Part shown: positions 9,411 to 21,953 of the stretch, one piece after another
Layout: the number at the start of each line of letters is the position of its first letter
Numbering within the stretch: the stretch's first letter is position 1
Made by a program: the position numbers and the translations under genes
Assembly (NCBI GenBank): GCA_019648995.1
Contig: BLXT01000825.1
Location: forward strand, 712,189-735,192
Origin: Plakobranchus ocellatus
Lineage: Eukaryota; Mollusca; Gastropoda; Plakobranchidae
Length of the DNA: 23,004 bases
Direction: 5' to 3'
Notes under the pieces: model-generated
What the model was told of the DNA's origin: nothing
Database searches by the model: none
Seen by the model: only the letters and a program-made list of their open reading frames with translations

Positions 9411-10954
9411 GTAAGTTTGACTTCTGTAATGCACTTATTTACCAAACTTTAAAAAAAAAAATTTGCTCAAAACAATAATGTGCATTTTTGGGAATTGGAA
9501 GTCTTAAAATGTCTCTTAACTCGGCCTCAGATCTGTAGAAATCTTTGTGTTGCAGGATCCATTCCACCATGTAAGCCCCACCCAACATGGGCTTATAATC
9601 TAGAGATCATTTGTAATTTGTCAAAAAAAAAATTCTTCAAAATTACTCATAGATGAATTGTTTTAAATGGGATTTAATTTTATCAAAGGTTAGAGGGTTT
9701 TTTTTTTTTTTTAAATCATCTTCAAATATGATCTAAAACATGTTAGAGGGCCTGAAAACCAGATATCAACTTGTAGAGGGACAAGCTATATTATGCAGAG
9801 GGGCAAAATTTTTTACCGGCTTCACAGGTGGGACAATAAATGCCTAGTTTTCTCTAAATATCACTTCTGTAAAATAAATGTTAGCACTCATCAGTATTTG
9901 GGCCGGACCCCAAGACAGACATCTGGATCAAAAGAGGTCAAAATGTCTTGTCACCTAGTGGTCAATGGGCGTGGTGAAAATGGTGAAAATTAAATAGCTC
10001 TCAGAATATGCTTATCTCATAGGTGACCATGTTTTAACTTCAAAACACTTTTGTATACTAGAATTTTTTTTAGCTGCTATGCTAGTTGCAAAAACTGCAA
10101 AAATTTGCATATAGGACAGTTAATCATCAAATATTCTTGATGCTCACAAATACCTAATATTTTGGGAATATTATGAAAATGCTCTGCTCATTTCAGGGAG
10201 TAATCAAAATTAATGACTGTTTCTTTCTCACTATCCATTTTTTTTTTAGCTCAAGCTGATAATGGGGTGACATTGACCAAGTTGATCTATACATCAATAC
10301 ATAGCATTTGCTTACTTTTTTAAAATATCTCTACGCTCTATGAGTCCATGTATTGTTCATTTGCTTTGAATGCACTTGTAAAATGTCCAAATATACAATG
10401 CACACATTTTGCTTTTGAAAGAGATGTAGGCAAAAGCACAGTTAGATAATGTCTGACAGCTATGTAAATTTGCTTAGAAAGGTGTACACTAGTCTGACAT
10501 GTTATTAAGCTATAAGTCCTGATGACAATTTGCCAAAAATAAATTGCTAATTGCATTTCTTTCTCCAAAGCAAAGAAACTAGTTGGAGCAGCTTTTTAAT
10601 AGCACATTAAAACAAAGCTTTGTGTAAACCTTTACTGTAGAGAATAGAAAGTTCTTGTTGAGAATTGTTGGTTTCATATCTTGATAAATTAGCTGATAAA
10701 TTTTAGTAAGTCTAAAATAACTTACAGAAACATCAAAACTGAGGTTCTTGCATATCCTCATGAGTGTATCACTGTATTTTTAAGAAAACCTTTTTACTGG
10801 AGATTAATTAACCATGCATTTAAGCCTCAGAAGCAAATATGGATGGCTCTTTCTGTATAAGATCAACTGAAATTTACAGGACATGAAAACTGTGGCCAGT
10901 ATTATCTTCATTCTTTCCACTTTTTCACTGGTCCAATTCGATTAACTTAGATGG

Positions 10955-11218
10955 TTATGGTTTCCAACTTATTCTTACACTTTTGCCATTTTTCTCAATG
11001 CGAGTGAGATAGTGACCTTGAAACTGTATTTTACATTTCCTAATCGTCACTCTGTTTTTTTTATATTTTATTTCCAATAGGTTCACAACTTTTTCCTTCA
11101 AAAAAACTTTTTGCTTCATTTTTGTTGTTCTTGCCTTAATCTTTGGTAACTGTCCAGCTGTAGCAGCGTACAAATGAGTTATACTTGAAGTTTCCAGTCT
11201 CAAGCAAATATCATCCAA
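10955..11218 (-). pseudogene. Possible decayed transposon (LINE-like) coding fragment
   Basis: A minus-strand open frame of 87 codons lies in the intron. It is rich in lysine and arginine and includes 'ITHLYAATAG' followed by a basic stretch. This loosely resembles the linker ahead of the reverse-transcriptase domain in some invertebrate LINE polyproteins, where an 'IN.LIYA.A' word precedes a basic segment. No RT catalytic motif (FADD/YADD) or endonuclease motif is visible nearby. The resemblance is from memory of the family style only, and a chance ORF is quite possible. Confidence 0.2.
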
Positions 11219-12658
11219 AAGTTTGTTTTCATAGGGGACGGATTATAATTTTTTTTATAAAAATGGAATGTAGTTGTATGTCTGATTGAAATACCATATT
11301 ATACCCCAGCTAAAAGATGTTTAATCCAAGATCTTCAACACGGTAACTTTCCTTATATGAGTTAAAATTTATTCCAAAGGTAGTATGCGGTATGCTAACA
11401 GAAACTATGAGGATTTATGATGGTATTTCTCAATGAAGATAGTATCAAAATGTCATCAATTTTAGTTGTGCGTTTTGTTTCATGAGGAAAAAAAAAGCGC
11501 TTAAGGGGAGGTATTGTGCAATAGAGCTCATTGAATACTTTAAAGTTGATCTTTATTTTGTAGTTGTTGAGCCAAATTTGACACTTTTTTTATCTGTGCT
11601 CATATCGAAACATACAATCCAATAGACAGTAAAGCTACTAAGGTTTCTTTAACTAGTTTTTGCAGTTCTCTTTTTCTTTAAAAGATTTATCAATTCTTAT
11701 ACTCTTCCTTGTTCAATAGTGCTTATTTGTGCAATCTTGATCTTAAGTATGTTGTGCTCAGTTCCTATAAGTAGCTTCATTTTTCTGGGATTGTCTCGGA
11801 CTGTATGCAGAAGCAATAGCCTAAATTAGGTGATGAACATCAGATCCTTGAGGACTAGATCTGTCCTCAGTCCTTAGTTTTGCCTGTCAGTTTTGATATT
11901 AAATCTGTCTTGAGGTTTTGCCACTCACTCTCTGCTCAGATGCTTATTCTGATCTAGTCCAACTTCTTCGAGTTAAACGAGATGGTTATGCCCTGTGATT
12001 TAGTTTAGCTTAGACTCGGTCTATTACTTTGAAAGTTTGAAAGGTCAAGCCAGGTGATAATCTCACAAGTAGGGCACAGCATACTTTGGTAGTCATAAAT
12101 TTCTTTTATTGGCACCTCTTTGACATGATTGTTTTGTTTCTTGTGCGCGTCAAGGCATTAAGAATTTTGCTTGTTGAAGGAAAAAAGTGGTTAATGAATG
12201 CTCTTGCGCTAATGAATGTTAATGGTAACATGCTTGGTGAAAATTATACCCCAATCGCACTTTATCTTGGACATACAGTATTTTTTTTGTGTGTGAAAAC
12301 TCCAAGTTTAAGATATTTAGAAAAAATCAGCATTTGCCAAGCAAATTTAACATTAATAAGTTGGACTTCTGTGCTACTTTGGCTCTTGCATTGGTATCTG
12401 TTCTTGATAACGGGGATATTGGACATGATTCTCTTGCCACATTTCTTTGCTTGAATGTGCTAAAGAGACTTGATATCTCTGATTGGGAACATCTATATTT
12501 TACAAAGTTGCATTGTTCACCATGTAACTGCCCGTTTCGTCTCTTAGCTTTATTTCCATAGGTTTACCCTGCAAGAGGTGAATTTCTTGGTGTAGCTTTT
12601 TTCTTGAGTTCTGATCGTACACAAATCTTCCTTTTTTTCACTCAAAATGATCATTACG

Positions 12659-12810
12659 TTGGTGGCTCAAAGGCTAGCGAATGCGCCCTGAGATCTCCAG
12701 GGACCTTTCTGCCACGGATTTGGGTGCTGCCAGAGGCGGACGGGCCTGTCAGAGGACTTGAAAGCCTGAAATCACCTTTTTGTGGATTGGCTATATATGA
12801 AAACCAACCA
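12659..12810 (+). mobile_element. tRNA-derived SINE, copy 1 (intronic)
   Basis: This copy shares with copies 2 and 3 the core 'cgccctgagatct.cagggacctttct', followed by a decayed B-box region ('ggatttgggtgc') and a tail ('cctgaaatcacctttttgtggattggctatatatgaaaacc'). The A box is degraded ('tggctcaaaggctagcg'). It stands out sharply in GC content from the intron. It lies in the sense orientation in intron 1, so it would be in the pre-mRNA. A 77-codon plus-strand ORF and a 74-codon minus-strand ORF across it come from the SINE and are not genes. Confidence 0.8.
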
Positions 12811-13680
12811 ACTAAAATAATTATTCTGCTAGTCTGAATATTTATATCACAATAATCAATCATTGTAAGCCACTTCATTAAAATTTCAATGAGCTGATCT
12901 TTTGCTTCATTTGGATGGTTGCAACAGATTTATCACTAAAAAAATTTTAATCAAAATGTGTGAAGACTCTCAAAGGGATTGCCCTGTTTTATTTCTCAGT
13001 ATTCCTAGCCCTGAAAAGCCTAAAAATTAGTGGTTTTAAACGCGCAGGTGAAGCATAAAAATTAATTTTGACATATCGCAAGTCTCACAAATTAGGCCTG
13101 GCCATATTGAATCCAAAGATCTTGTTTGAACTTAACAAATACTATAGAAGAAACCTCGCTAAGTTTTCAGACGCGCCGTGTCGAAATAAATTCAGGCATA
13201 CAAATTGAAAATCGCTGGCCAGCGTATTGTAGAACATTCCACAAATGCATCGGTATCCAAAAGCTTTCTTCTCACTAACCGCCTAATCTATTAACCCCTA
13301 ACAGCATGTGGGTCTTAATTTTCGGAACTGCTGCATCTGTGGAATAATCATGTCTTGTAGTTGAAGCAAAGCATAGTTTATTGGCTAAAGACTGACGCAG
13401 CATTCTATTAAAAGTAACACCGATAAACGGAACCTTTACACCATGCAACATCTTTTGCTAGAATAATTCTTAGGGCTAACTGATCAACGATAAATAGGGG
13501 AAATAATCTAAGTTAAACATAAAAAAAAACTTAGCTTGAGACAGTGGAAAATATTTCCAATCAATTTTTAAAAAATTAGTAAAGACAATGAAATGAAGTA
13601 CAAATTCTAAGGAGGAAAAAATGAATTTAATTCATATGGTTTTAATACTGTAAATAAAATAGTTTGGTTTTTTTATGTAG

Positions 13681-13858
13681 CCTGTCCACAAAAAAGTGAT
13701 CTCGGGCTTTCAGCCCTCCATCAGGCCAATGTGCCAGTGGCGAGGCCCAAATCCGCAAGAGAAGAATCTTTCAGATCTAAGGACGGATTTGCTTTTCACC
13801 TTGCCACAGACACTATTGTGGAAGGACATAAAGATCAATCCAAGACATACAAGACTAG
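13681..13858 (+). CDS. Unrecognised small polar protein, coding exon 2 (3' end uncertain)
   Basis: It follows the acceptor 'ggtttttttatgtag'. The last base of exon 1 (G) plus its first two bases (CC) make an Ala codon, after which the frame stays open through the whole exon. The exon encodes about 59 residues, including the segments LGLSALHQANVPVARPKSAR and SKDGFAFHLATDTIVEGHKD. It is polar, with RPKS and SFRS, which fit basophilic kinase site patterns, and no membrane segment. GC content is clearly above the surroundings. The 3' end is uncertain: 'ACTAG|gttgaa' (13858, leaving phase 2) and 'TTGAAG|gttgct' (13865, phase 0) are weak donors. Reading through gives a TAA at 13920-13922, but the added tail is AT-rich and hydrophobic and no good poly(A) signal follows. 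I favour continuation into an unseen exon. Confidence 0.7.
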
Positions 13859-13922
13859 GTTGAAGGTTGCTCTGAATATTAAAATCATGGCCTTCTTCCT
13901 CTCTTTGTTATATTATTCTTAA

Positions 13923-15711
13923 GATTAATCATGCAAGTTTTAAGAGTGGGCCTTTGTATTGCTTGTTTTCTTGTTCTTTAAACACTTCTTCATTGATTGT
14001 TTTCTTCCCTTTTATTTGGATGGATAACTATTCTGCACCGTGTTGCTTGATGTGCTAAGCTGATGTGAAACCTAATGCCTGCATCCTTTGTCTTGTCTTG
14101 GGTAAATGCCGGGCTAATGCCAATTTTAGGGAAAAGTAAAATAATTAAGCTCATTAGGATGGAGACATTGTTTCTGAAAATCATAGAAAAGTTTTTGGCA
14201 TGAATATATTTAGTTTAATATTAATGCACGTCGTAAAGTCTTGAAGCTCAGTAGTTTAGGATTAGGAAAGGCCTAGGTTTCGCAATATGAAGAGAAAGGT
14301 AGAGACTGAGAATTTTCAGATTCTTTACATCATGTATTTATAGTTTTATTTAACATATTGGAATTTGTGTTGCCCGTGTCTCGAACTGTTGGTACGAACA
14401 AATTCGAATCTGTCAATTATAGACATTGTTTTAAAATAGACCTTCTCAAACCATTCCAAAAGTAATATGAGACTTCAAATTATTTGGGCACAAATAGTTT
14501 TAAGAAAGGAAGTTTGATGCATAAGTGAAGTCAAAGCTTCTACATCTATTAGTAGAAACTGTTTTTGTTGCACAGGGAATTTTCAAATCTTTGACATTAG
14601 TTTCCATTTTCCATGGAGACGGAACTTGGCTTCTATTTGAAGAGATGTGTGGTGTTGAATTGTATTGTCATTCAGTTCTTTAATCTATCAGGCACCATGT
14701 TTGATTGCATTATTTAATTCCATAATAATTCATACAACCCATCCATCCCTTTATTTCCTCTGAAGAAGAGATGTGCTTCAGAACGATAGTAAACATTTTA
14801 GAATAACATTTTATAGATTTATATTATTTCTATGAAACCTAAGTATTTTTGACATATATATATATATATATATTGCTTCAATTTCGTGTCGTCAGTTTAG
14901 AGGTTTTTTTTTCAAGATTCACTATGTTGTATTTGGGAGGAAAGTGTATTTAAGATTCTTGTTATAGTTCACTTGCAAAACGTTCCCCATTTCATTTAGT
15001 TTTGAGGTCTCATGTTATATTGAACAGATTAGCATAGAATGGTTAAAGTCATTTTATTATGCTTTTTGCATGTATAATTCGGATTAATTTGAAAGGCTTG
15101 TTCGTTTTTTTTTTCAGGTCTTGTCCTTTTTATACAATAGCCTTAAATCTGCTTTTGTGTTTGAAAGTTTTAATCTCTAGATTTTGAAAAGGTAAACGTT
15201 TGTGATCCGCTACTTGGTTCTGCATACAAACGTCCTAGAGGTGTTTGCTTTTTGGTCAGTTTTTCCCCTGAACTATTATAATATTCAAATTTTCCAGAAA
15301 GTTTTTTTAATCTTTAAAGTTTTATTGTGAGGGCGATTTGGTGGCTTGTCTAACAAAAAGGCAGGTAACTTAAGACATAGGCTTTAGCACTTCACTAATA
15401 CTCGGACCTTGAGAGCCAGGGCTGATTGACTATTCAGTATTCAATGGGCTGTAAAACACTCAACCAAACCTTTGACAATTGAAGTATCTTAAAATGTACT
15501 TTTGTTCATAATTTAGTAAACGTTTGATTCATCAAGACCTCCTAGACTTAATTCACCTTCCATTTCCTTCCATCTTAGTTCATATGGAAACCATCCGACT
15601 CTTCTATCTACTCATTATCTTTACTTAATATCTAGTATTCTTTTGAACAAAAGGAGTGACTTTACATGCGATTTAAATATTTAAAATCCATTCTCTCCCT
15701 CTTCCCCCCTC
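13923..15711. other. T-rich non-coding stretch (probable intron or 3' flank)
   Basis: It has long T runs, an (AT)n tract at 14854-14873 and no ORF with coding character. If the gene continues past 13858, this would be intron 2. Nothing else is recognisable. Confidence 0.5.
14854..14873. repeat. (AT)10 microsatellite
   Basis: A short, pure AT dinucleotide run. Confidence 0.95.
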
Positions 15712-15857
15712 GGGGGTTTCGGTGGCACAGTGGCTTGTGAGCCCGCCCTGAAATCTACAGGGTTCCTTCTATCACAGGTTTGAGCCCCAGCCTTACGGAG
15801 GGTCTTAAAGCCTGAGATCACCTTGTTGTGGACTGGCTATATACAAAAACCAAAACC
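15712..15857 (+). mobile_element. tRNA-derived SINE, copy 2 (best preserved promoter boxes)
   Basis: It carries a good pol III A box (TGGCACAGTGG, 15723-15733) and a B box (GGTTTGAGCCC, 15777-15787; consensus GGTTCGANTCC) 43 bp later, as in a tRNA-derived head. The shared core 'cccgccctgaaatctacagggttccttct' and the tail 'cctgagatcaccttgttgtggactggctatatacaaaaacc' match copies 1 and 3. The 3' end runs into 'caaaacctctccccc', not a long poly(A). No clear target-site duplication could be seen by eye. Confidence 0.85.
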
Positions 15858-17783
15858 TCTCCCCCCTGCCCCTACCCTCCTAATTAATTTGCCTGCCACA
15901 GAATTAATTGAGTATTTAAGACAACCTATCTATTTCCTTCTCTAACTTTAGCTGAAACGTAGTATCAATTGCTTTTACGAATACTGGTAATATGATGCAT
16001 TTTGTTTTCTTCAAATTAATTGTCTTGGTTGCAACATTTAGAATCATTTCTGTTTCTTCCATTCCTAAGATTCCTCTAAATTTAAAGATCTGATCACGTA
16101 ATTTGGCGTTATTTAATTCCTGCTTCAATCATATTGAAACATCTGTGTTCATCCGCAACATATACTTCTTAGGCACAAGCTTCTCACTATGCTTTCCATT
16201 TGAATAGTCTACCAAATTAATTTTTTTGTCTTTTTTTGCAAAGGCTATTCTGTTGATGAAGGATTTTTTTTGTCTGAAATTTTATGGAGAATGCAGTATT
16301 CCATTCACCCTATTTTGCTCAATTACACCAAAAATTGAAATCATCTTGTAGACATACATCCATTGACCTCTCTCTATATTCCAGCCAGTATCATAGGCCA
16401 AATACAGTTAGACTAGAACAATGTTTTGACATCTGAACATCTTGTCTCAGTAAGAGAGTAATGATAAAATGTATACATTCGAGTAAATTACATTTTTTTA
16501 TTGATTAAAGTTAGCCAGGTAAAAAAAAATCGCCCAATTCCTCATAACTGATTTTTTACATGACAAAACATTTTAGTGAAACTCAAAATGTTAAATTTTT
16601 TAGTAACCTATAAAAAGGGCTTGACAAAAGACGACGGTTTCCCAGCAAGGTGTTTTTGTGCTTTTGCCTCGCTCTTTCTTAAAGTATATTGTACTGGTAT
16701 AACTTTACTATGGAGGTCATTTGATGTCTGAAGTAAGTTTTGGAAATTGATTTGAGTGTCTATTTATTTTGGGTTGTGAATATTACGTTTATTATTCATT
16801 CTGAAAAAATGAGAGCAAAACGGGGTCCAGAATTGTAGGCTTTTAATAGCTGCTCACTAAAAAATATGTTTACTTTCACATGGCATGGAACTTATAAACT
16901 TTTAACATTTTTTCATGAACTTGATGTTTGTGTAGTAGGAAATGAAAAAATTAAACCACCTTTTTACCCATCAGGATGTGTGTACACTGTAACAAGTACT
17001 TTAATTGAATGTGTAGGGTTTTTTTTTTGCTGAGTGTGACATAATTTCAATTATTTTCTGTCTTTGATGTATTTTTATTTATTTAGTCCATCTGGGAACA
17101 ATTTATTGAATTTTTTGATCATCGTAATTTCTTTCAATAATAATTATCAGGAGTATTTATCGTTTGAAGTAGCAATCGCACTGTTATTTTACTTTGTTTT
17201 ATAATTTTTTTTGTCAATGCTTTAATTCATTGTGAAAGAATATTGTGAGGAAATTGCTTTCAAATTATTTACTGGAGAAATTCGTTGCTGGAATTTCATG
17301 TCAGATTTTTACATCAAATTTGTGAGTGTTACTGTATGTCATGGAGAGTAAACTAAAAATGTTTGTAAGCATTTTATATGTGTATTCGAAAGAAAAACAA
17401 GACTCATGTGAGAGAGATATATTTGATGGTGGGAAGTTTCCAAAAATTTATGGAAAAACATAGTTTATAATGCATCTTAGAACTGCATTTCATTCCGTCT
17501 TTTTTCATAGCATCAAAAGTCAAGGTCAGAGGTTCAGACATTCTCATGGTTTTTTTAAAACTTATTTCGATTGCTCTTTGAGCATGGTATTTGATAACTT
17601 ATGCTAGGCTTATTTTTTTAAAAGATTGTATCGCTTTAACAGCAGTTTCATAATTAAATAATTTATTTTATTTAATTGTCATCATGCCGAATGTTTTCAT
17701 TCTAAGAGAAAAAAGCGAAAATGAAATGGGAAAATTTTGAGGTCCTAAATCAGGTATCTTTGTCTAGATTTTAGAACTTTCAT
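15858..17783. other. Non-coding stretch between SINE copies 2 and 3
   Basis: AT-rich and T-rich, with no recognisable exon, RNA gene or repeat. A minus-strand 70-codon ORF at 15916-16128 has charged residues but no splice context or recognisable domain, so it is not called. Confidence 0.45.
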
Positions 17784-17936
17784 GGAGCATGGGTGCACTG
17801 TGGTTAGCAAGTCCGCCCCGAGATCTGCAGGGACCTTTCTGTCGTGGGGTCGAACTCACCACCGGCACCCAGGCCTGACGTAAGGCCTGAAAGACTGAGA
17901 TCATGATGTTATGGAGTGACTCTATATGAAAACAAA
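17784..17936 (+). mobile_element. tRNA-derived SINE, copy 3
   Basis: It shows 'catgggtgcactgtggttagcaagtccgccccgagatctgcagggacctttctgtcg', then a good B box (GGGTCGAACTC, 17848-17857), then the family tail 'ctgagatcatgatgttatggagtgactctatatgaaaaca'. It shares the central core with copies 1 and 2. The A box is partly decayed. A minus-strand 95-codon ORF crossing it (17764-18051) is not a gene. All three copies point the same way. Confidence 0.82.
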
Positions 17937-19600
17937 GCTTAGAAATTTTCAGTTTTGATGAGTAAATACTTGCATATTCTTTAAATCTAGGTTTGTTATT
18001 TGGTTTCTTTTCTTGTTTTTTTTTTCTCCTATAATTCACCTTCCGATGCATTAGAAAATATTGTTGTGAACATTTAAATTGGTCGTTTACATACTCTTTA
18101 TCTGTTATTAAATTATTTTGACAAAAAACAAAATTGGTTTGATTATTGTACCTTTTTTTTTGTATGTGACCTTTGAAATAATTTGAAATTCAACAACGCA
18201 CATTCTTTAAGTTTATTTTTTTTTAATTCAAGGAATACATTTCACCTTTAAAAAAATGATTTCTTTCATATAAGTAGAATGTGGCCGCCTTGTGATTGCA
18301 TGTTTATCTTAGTTAATCTTGATGCACCTTTTTTTTTATTCAATAATCATAAGTCTGCTTGTATAATTCAATTTATGCTTGCCTTAATCAATGATCATAT
18401 ATTTTTCATTTGAGACATTTTTGTTTTATATAAACCATTGTTTTTATCAATATACTTTAGCAAGTTCAAAATATAATTTTAAAAAGTACGTTTCTTTTTC
18501 TTGGAGTTCTGTAGATAAAGTATTAAACCTTTATAGTTACTACTTTTCTCTTTTTGTGGGTTTATATAAAATAAATGGTAAGCACAAGAATGTATTACTG
18601 TTTGAATGTTCAATTGTGTATTTATATGATTTTCAACTCATTCACACCCTTCTTTAAACATGACAATAAGTAATTTCGTGATCACACAGGGTGTCATGGA
18701 TTTACAATCGTGACAGGGATTTGAATACCAAAACTTAAATAATTAAACTTATGTTTAGTGTCTAGTGAACTTAGATCATTATTTCTTAATAAGCCTACAT
18801 AAAAATTTATATAGAATTTAGTTAGGTTTATGTACGGGTGGCTAACAAAAAAAATTGTACAAAAGCTGTCATTTTTAGAAAAATCTTTGAGCATGATTTA
18901 TTATAACAAAACTGCTTTTAAAGATATACCCACACTATTATTCAACACTTTGTGTCGAGCACGATATGAAATTGTATTTATATAATGTATATTATTTTGA
19001 ATGCTCATATTACTGTTTATAGCATACATCTTTACATCAGTTCGTAGATTCGACTTGTAAAACTTATTTCAGCTATCTTTTTTATTTTGTCATTCTCTGC
19101 TTATTTACACACATCGATGGAACTTCATTGTTTGCATATTCGTTATACAAAATAGTAAATCTAAATTTATTAACATTAAATCTTATGCTTACATATTTTT
19201 ATACAATAAAACAACAGTTTACGTTAGTGCTGTGATTAATTTAAATGAACCTATTATGATTATCATAATTTTGCTCTACTTGCAAATGTTAGAAACTTGT
19301 TTCAGCCACAATGAGCTTTGTATTTTTTTTCTTCTCTTCATTATTCAGTCTTTATATTTCAAGAATACTGCACATATTATGCACATTTTAAAAAAATTAT
19401 TTTAATGTTATCTTTATCAACTTTATGACATTTTTCTTTTTATCATTAATATATATTCTTAAAATAATAAAATTTAGATTAAGCACATTGCCTGAGTTGT
19501 GTTTAACTTGGCTTTTTTTTCCTTGTGAGTGAAATCAGCGCAATACATTCTATTCTGAAACCCAAAGCTAATTCTTAAAAATTGTGAGAATGAAGCCAAT
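17937..19600. other. Strongly T-rich non-coding stretch
   Basis: T clearly exceeds A on the plus strand, with runs of 8-10 T. An 88-codon ORF at 18391-18657 has the Phe/Tyr/Leu-rich composition of T-rich chance frames. No gene, repeat family or RNA is recognised. Confidence 0.45.
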
Positions 19601-21953
19601 TTATAATTGATACACCTGTATTGCTTAAAACTGAAAATTAACAATGTTAATACTGTCTTTAAAATTCAAAAGAAGAGGTGAAGTGAAAAATCCAGTCTGT
19701 TGCAAAAACTACTTTGAAAAAAAGCTTAAACTGGTCCAAAAAAAAAAAAAAAAGGTAAAATAAAATGAAAATATTGGCCGTTGAAAACTATAAAAAGGCA
19801 TTCATTGCTTGCTTCAAATGATTCGTTTACAAACTTGGGAGACGCGTTCGATTTTCTTTGGACAATCTCTTCAATGCAATTTTTTAATGTGTAGCATTTT
19901 GTTGGTCAACATGTCGAATAAAATGATTCAAAAGTTTTAATATTTACTTATTTGCTGATCCAAAATCTCCAGTATTTATGTGTGAGTCGGTTATCAAAAA
20001 TTTGATGAGCTTAATTTGAGCTTATAAACTAATATTAGTTTTCTCTAAAGTAATAGATTTATCGAAATTCTAATTGTCTTTTAGGTGGCCAAAAAGACTA
20101 TAAAAAAAAATGAGGCCACAGGAAAATACCGTTAAAACTCGCAGAATTCTTTTATGAATGTATAGACATAGTACCAAGATTCAGCAATAAGTTTTTGCAT
20201 AGAAATGAACCTGCTACCTGGCACGTATGAAACTAAAATCTATTAGTAACAGAGGAGTCGGCCACCCTAGAATAAAACTACCAGGACGCAAAAGAATAAG
20301 TTCAATGATCTTAATTAAGATTGCACAGCAGGTGAACTCTTTAATGTCATGAAAAAGAACCAGTCATGATAAAAGTAAAGGCTATTTTTAATTAAATATG
20401 TCGCCTCTTGGCTTTCTCAATAATTTTAACAAGAAGAGTATTTAGGTGCTATGCTGAATAAAATATTTGTGGACGATTCTTGTAAAACTTGATTAGTACT
20501 AAAACAAGGTATGGATTAGGAAGAAGAGAAAACAAAAATTGTGGAATAACCTGAGGCAGCAGTCATATCTCAACGTATAAATGAAAAATGTAAAAAAAAA
20601 TATAGCTTCAATCAAATTAAACTATAGAGAATATATTGTACACATAAGTACATTATAAAAATATGCAGTAAAAAATATTCAAATGGATGCCATGAAAGAT
20701 AATCGAGAGATGGAGAGCAATGTTCTTGCTGTTATAATACAAGAAACGTTCATGTTTTTATGTGTAAAAAATGATACGCTCAGTTTCGAATTTAGCTTTC
20801 TCTGTCACTAACGGGATTGAAAAATATTATTACTGGTTATTTGAATCGCTTAAAATGAAAATTAAAAAGTCCTATTTTATTTTAGCCTTTTATACCGACT
20901 TATTTTTCTGCACCTAGGTTTTTGAAGAAACCAAAGAGTAGGATTTTTAATGATATGCATGTCTATTGCTTGTCCTCGCTCTGTGTTTGAATTATTTTAT
21001 CTTCTATTATCAAATATAACATTTAAAGCAAGACAGGCGTGTTTTTTCCCCTGGTTTTCCGTGTGATTTTGGTGTCTGAAAAAGAAAACAGATTGTTTTG
21101 AACGTAGACGACACGTGAAGAGTGAAAGAGCAAGGAAAAATGTTAGGAAACAATTGTTAAGTAATTGTAAAATATATGATTTTGATATGACAATACGTGA
21201 TGTGAAATCTGGGCTCTTCATATATTTTAATTCACACCTTATGATGCTGAAAAAAATTTTTTTTTCCTTCACCACTCACCGTCATACAAAAGGGAAAAAT
21301 AGAAGAGATGAGATAAATAGAACTATAGATTCACAATAATTGCAAAATAGACACAAGGACCCTTTTCATTAGGCCTTAATAATACACAAATTGAATTTAA
21401 TGCAGAAATTTATATCAACATCAAAAGATTAAATTTTTCATTTTTAAATTGGGCGATAACCAATGAAGTGAATCAAACTAAGCAGTTGAGCACTATTTAA
21501 CACATGTTTTTTGGAAGTGCGAAAAATTTATGAAAGAGAATATTAAAAATAATAATAATAAAATAAATACCGAAAGTAAAAAAAATTACAGCCAAAAACA
21601 AATTCCTTAAATAAAGAATATTGGAGCGAGAGACAGAGAGAACAAATAAGAGGGAGGGAGCACAAATGACTAAGAAGAAGCTGAAGCAATGAATGAACAA
21701 CTATGAATCTCTGTCAAATAATATGACAATATACTTATAGAAGATGGAGTATAATAATTAGTGCCGGCAAAAGTGCACTTACAAGTGCATATTAGCACAC
21801 ATATCTTCTCGTATAAATTATACGCAGTATATATGAATGTATATATCAAATACGTAATTATATACTTGAAAATTAAAAACATCTGTATATAAATATACAT
21901 ACATATACAAGCTCATAAACTGACATATACAAAAAAAATATATATATAAAAAC

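Larger units (their letters stand above)
9411..13680 (+). other. Intron 1 (~4.27 kb)
   Basis: It runs from GTAAGT to 'ttggtttttttatgtag'. It contains one SINE at 12659-12810 and a possible decayed minus-strand element at 10955-11218. A 122-codon ORF (12086-12454) is hydrophobic in the way expected of T-rich DNA and is not called a gene. I see no convincing further exon inside. GC-richer patches near 9540-9600 and 9895-9975 lack paired splice sites in a usable phase. Confidence 0.6.

Noticed and set aside
9540..9580. Micro-exon after 'gtgttgcag'
   Set aside because: A 17-base segment before 'gtaagc' could be made, but including it breaks the well-fitting phase between the exons ending at 9410 and starting at 13681.
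12086..12454. Longest open frame in the window (122 codons, plus strand)
   Set aside because: It is dominated by Leu, Phe, Ile and Trp as expected from T-rich DNA, overlaps a second ORF in another frame, sits inside intron 1, and shows no recognisable domain or splice context.
12604..12878. ORFs on both strands around 12.7 kb
   Set aside because: They are produced by the GC-rich SINE copy 1.
15722..15795. Functional tRNA gene
   Set aside because: A and B boxes are present, but no complete cloverleaf with paired acceptor arms is apparent, and the same sequence recurs with a shared SINE tail in two other places.
15916..16128. 70-codon minus-strand ORF
   Set aside because: It has a charged composition but no splice sites, partner exon or recognisable motif.
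17764..18051. 95-codon minus-strand ORF
   Set aside because: It is created by SINE copy 3 read in reverse and the adjacent A/T runs.
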